DNA of 64,000 nt, taken from the NCBI GenBank assembly GCA_039808365.1, contig JBDHSX010000001.1, forward strand, positions 66,490 through 130,489. The letters are read 5' to 3'. Origin of the DNA: 62-47 sp039808365 (lineage in GTDB: Bacteria; Pseudomonadota; Alphaproteobacteria; Rhizobiales; Xanthobacteraceae). Within the stretch, counting starts at the first letter, position 1, and each line of letters starts with the position of its first letter. This document shows positions 62,934 to 64,000 of the stretch, piece after piece. The translations under genes were made by a program, and so were the position numbers. The notes under the pieces were generated by a model. The model did no database searches. It was not told where the DNA came from and saw only the letters and a program-made list of their open reading frames with translations.

Positions 62934-63743
62934 TCAGGCGCGGCGGCGCTCGCGCAGCACGCCGGTGGTGTCGACGCCGGCGCGGAGCGTTTTCAGTTCA
63001 TCCGCGGTCGGCATCGCCGTCACCGGCGGCGTTCCCTCGACCAGCATGTCGAAGCCGGTCTGCTTCTGAACCTGTTCGAGCGAGACGCCCGGATTCAGCG
63101 ACCGGACGCGCATGCGCTTCGAGACCGGCTCGAAATCGAAAACGCCGAGCGGGCTCAGGACGAACCGGGGGCCGCCCTCGGGCAGGCCGCGGTCGGTGCG
63201 CGACGTTCCGCCGTCCAGAAATCCCGGACCGTTGAGGAAATCGACACGCTCCGGAAAGCTGCCGCGGTCATGCCGCGCCATCACCACGTAGAACCGGCGC
63301 GCCAGCGCGGTGAGGGCGCTGATGCCGACCGTGCCGGGACCGCGCAGCCGCGGCTTGTCGTGCGGCCCGATGCAGACCGTATTGATATTGCCGTAGCGGT
63401 CGACCTGAATTGCGCCGAGGATGGCGAAATCGAAGAAGTGGATCTTCCAGTCGATGAAATCGACCATCTGCGGCAAGTCCATCATCGCCTCACTCCACGC
63501 GATATTCTCGGCGCGGGCGGTCGAGCGGATCACCGGTTCGTTGCAGTTCGTCATGCCACCGGGGCCCGATACCCACCACAGCGTCGGCGCGTGGCGGGCG
63601 CGGGCCAGATTGCAGGCCGCCACCTGAACATCGCTGTTGGTTCCGACGATCGCCTTTTCTCCGTCGCGCAGGTCGCGCGCCAGCAGCACCGCGTGAAGTT
63701 CGGCCATCGAGCAATCAATGTCGGTCATCTGAGGTTTCTTCAT
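62934..63743 (-). CDS. CoA-transferase subunit B
   Basis: A 269-aa family I CoA-transferase beta subunit (IpdB-like). AELHAVLLARDLRDGEKAIV, WWVSGPGGMTNCNEP and FAILGAIQVDRYGNIN are recognisable. It is the first gene of the operon; its partner subunit A is two genes downstream, behind the acyl-CoA dehydrogenase. ATG 63743 is used, with ATG 63728 as alternative; neither has a clear ribosome-binding site. The upstream region to the window end shows no gene. Confidence 0.9.
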   Translation of the reverse strand: MKKPQMTDIDCSMAELHAVLLARDLRDGEKAIVGTNSDVQVAACNLARARHAPTLWWVSGPGGMTNCNEPVIRSTARAENIAWSEAMMDLPQMVDFIDWKIHFFDFAILGAIQVDRYGNINTVCIGPHDKPRLRGPGTVGISALTALARRFYVVMARHDRGSFPERVDFLNGPGFLDGGTSRTDRGLPEGGPRFVLSPLGVFDFEPVSKRMRVRSLNPGVSLEQVQKQTGFDMLVEGTPPVTAMPTADELKTLRAGVDTTGVLRERRRA

Positions 63744-64000
63744 TAAGGTTCATTGGTCAGACCATAGTAGGAGAAGCTTGATGCCGATGTCAAACGCTTC
63801 GCCCGGCGGGGCGCTTGGCGCGGCCACGCATGACTCCCGCCGTGCCGGTCGGGCCGAGCGGATCAGCGAACGTTTCAAATGTCAGAGCGGGTTGAGCGGC
63901 TGTCGGGAATTTGACTCGTGCCTGGCCGCGGGGTGCGGCCTGACATGGCGCTCCGCAGAACCGGGCTGTTTCAACCACGGTGTTTGCGATGGGCCCGATT
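63744..64000. other. window edge, no gene called
   Basis: About 257 bp upstream of the CoA-transferase operon. It should hold the operon promoter. Short open frames exist on both strands but none has a ribosome-binding site or known pattern. Confidence 0.4.

Noticed and set aside
61743..63746. A 667-codon plus-strand frame opposite the CoA-transferase/dehydrogenase operon
   Set aside because: His/Arg/Asp-rich shadow of well supported minus-strand genes.

Overview
The window is a high-GC chromosomal segment with dense, mostly operonic genes. It most resembles an alphaproteobacterium of the Bradyrhizobium/Rhodopseudomonas group (Nitrobacteraceae). That placement is inferred from the hmu haem-uptake locus with HemP/HmuP and an IsdG-type HmuQ, from the TamA/TamB pair, and from the abundance of CoA-linked catabolism and ABC uptake systems. 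I saw no rRNA, tRNA, insertion sequence, CRISPR array or prophage genes.

Region by region. (1) 150-2389: two translationally coupled acyl-CoA dehydrogenases that look like a heteromeric pair. (2) 2687-3953: a SnoaL-like protein divergent from an XRE/MmyB-type regulator, with a perfect palindrome between them. (3) 4024-12911: a complete haem-iron locus. hmuTUV and hemP are on the minus strand. The TonB-dependent receptor hmuR, the haem mono-oxygenase hmuQ, hutX and exbB-exbD-tonB are on the plus strand. A palindrome lies in the divergent hemP/hmuR promoter region. (4) 13228-24247: a response regulator and a 1124-aa sensor kinase whose input half looks like an NCS1 permease followed by a nine-cysteine cluster. 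They are divergent from a urea/amide-type ABC transporter (urtABCDE-like), formamidase fmdA and fmdB. This looks like an amide sensing, uptake and hydrolysis unit. (5) 24362-37007: an aromatic-acid catabolic island. It has a three-component ring-hydroxylating dioxygenase, a cis-diol dehydrogenase, a CymR-like TetR regulator, two extradiol-type proteins (one canonical, one lacking all three metal ligands), two more SDRs, an ACMSD-like amidohydrolase, an orphan solute-binding protein and an FAD mono-oxygenase.

(6) 37153-39465: a BisC/TorA-type molybdoenzyme. (7) 39685-46091: tamA-tamB. (8) 46506-50910: a hydroxylysine-kinase-like phosphotransferase with a phospho-lyase-like class III aminotransferase, divergent from a GntR/FCD regulator, plus a DMT transporter. 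(9) 50956-59444: a SsuABC/TauABC-type ABC transporter divergent from hydantoinase A/B, a sugar-isomerase-like TIM barrel and a TetR regulator. (10) 59447-59631: a frameshifted remnant of a class II HMG-CoA reductase. (11) 59696-63743: a CoA-transferase whose two subunits are separated by an acyl-CoA dehydrogenase, followed by a CaiB-type CoA-transferase.

The strongest leads are the permease-cysteine-kinase sensor with its amide operon, the ligand-less extradiol paralogue beside an intact one, the kinase/phospho-lyase pair, the split CoA-transferase operon and the HMG-CoA reductase remnant. Start codons were chosen from ribosome-binding sites and overlaps; where the choice is open this is stated.
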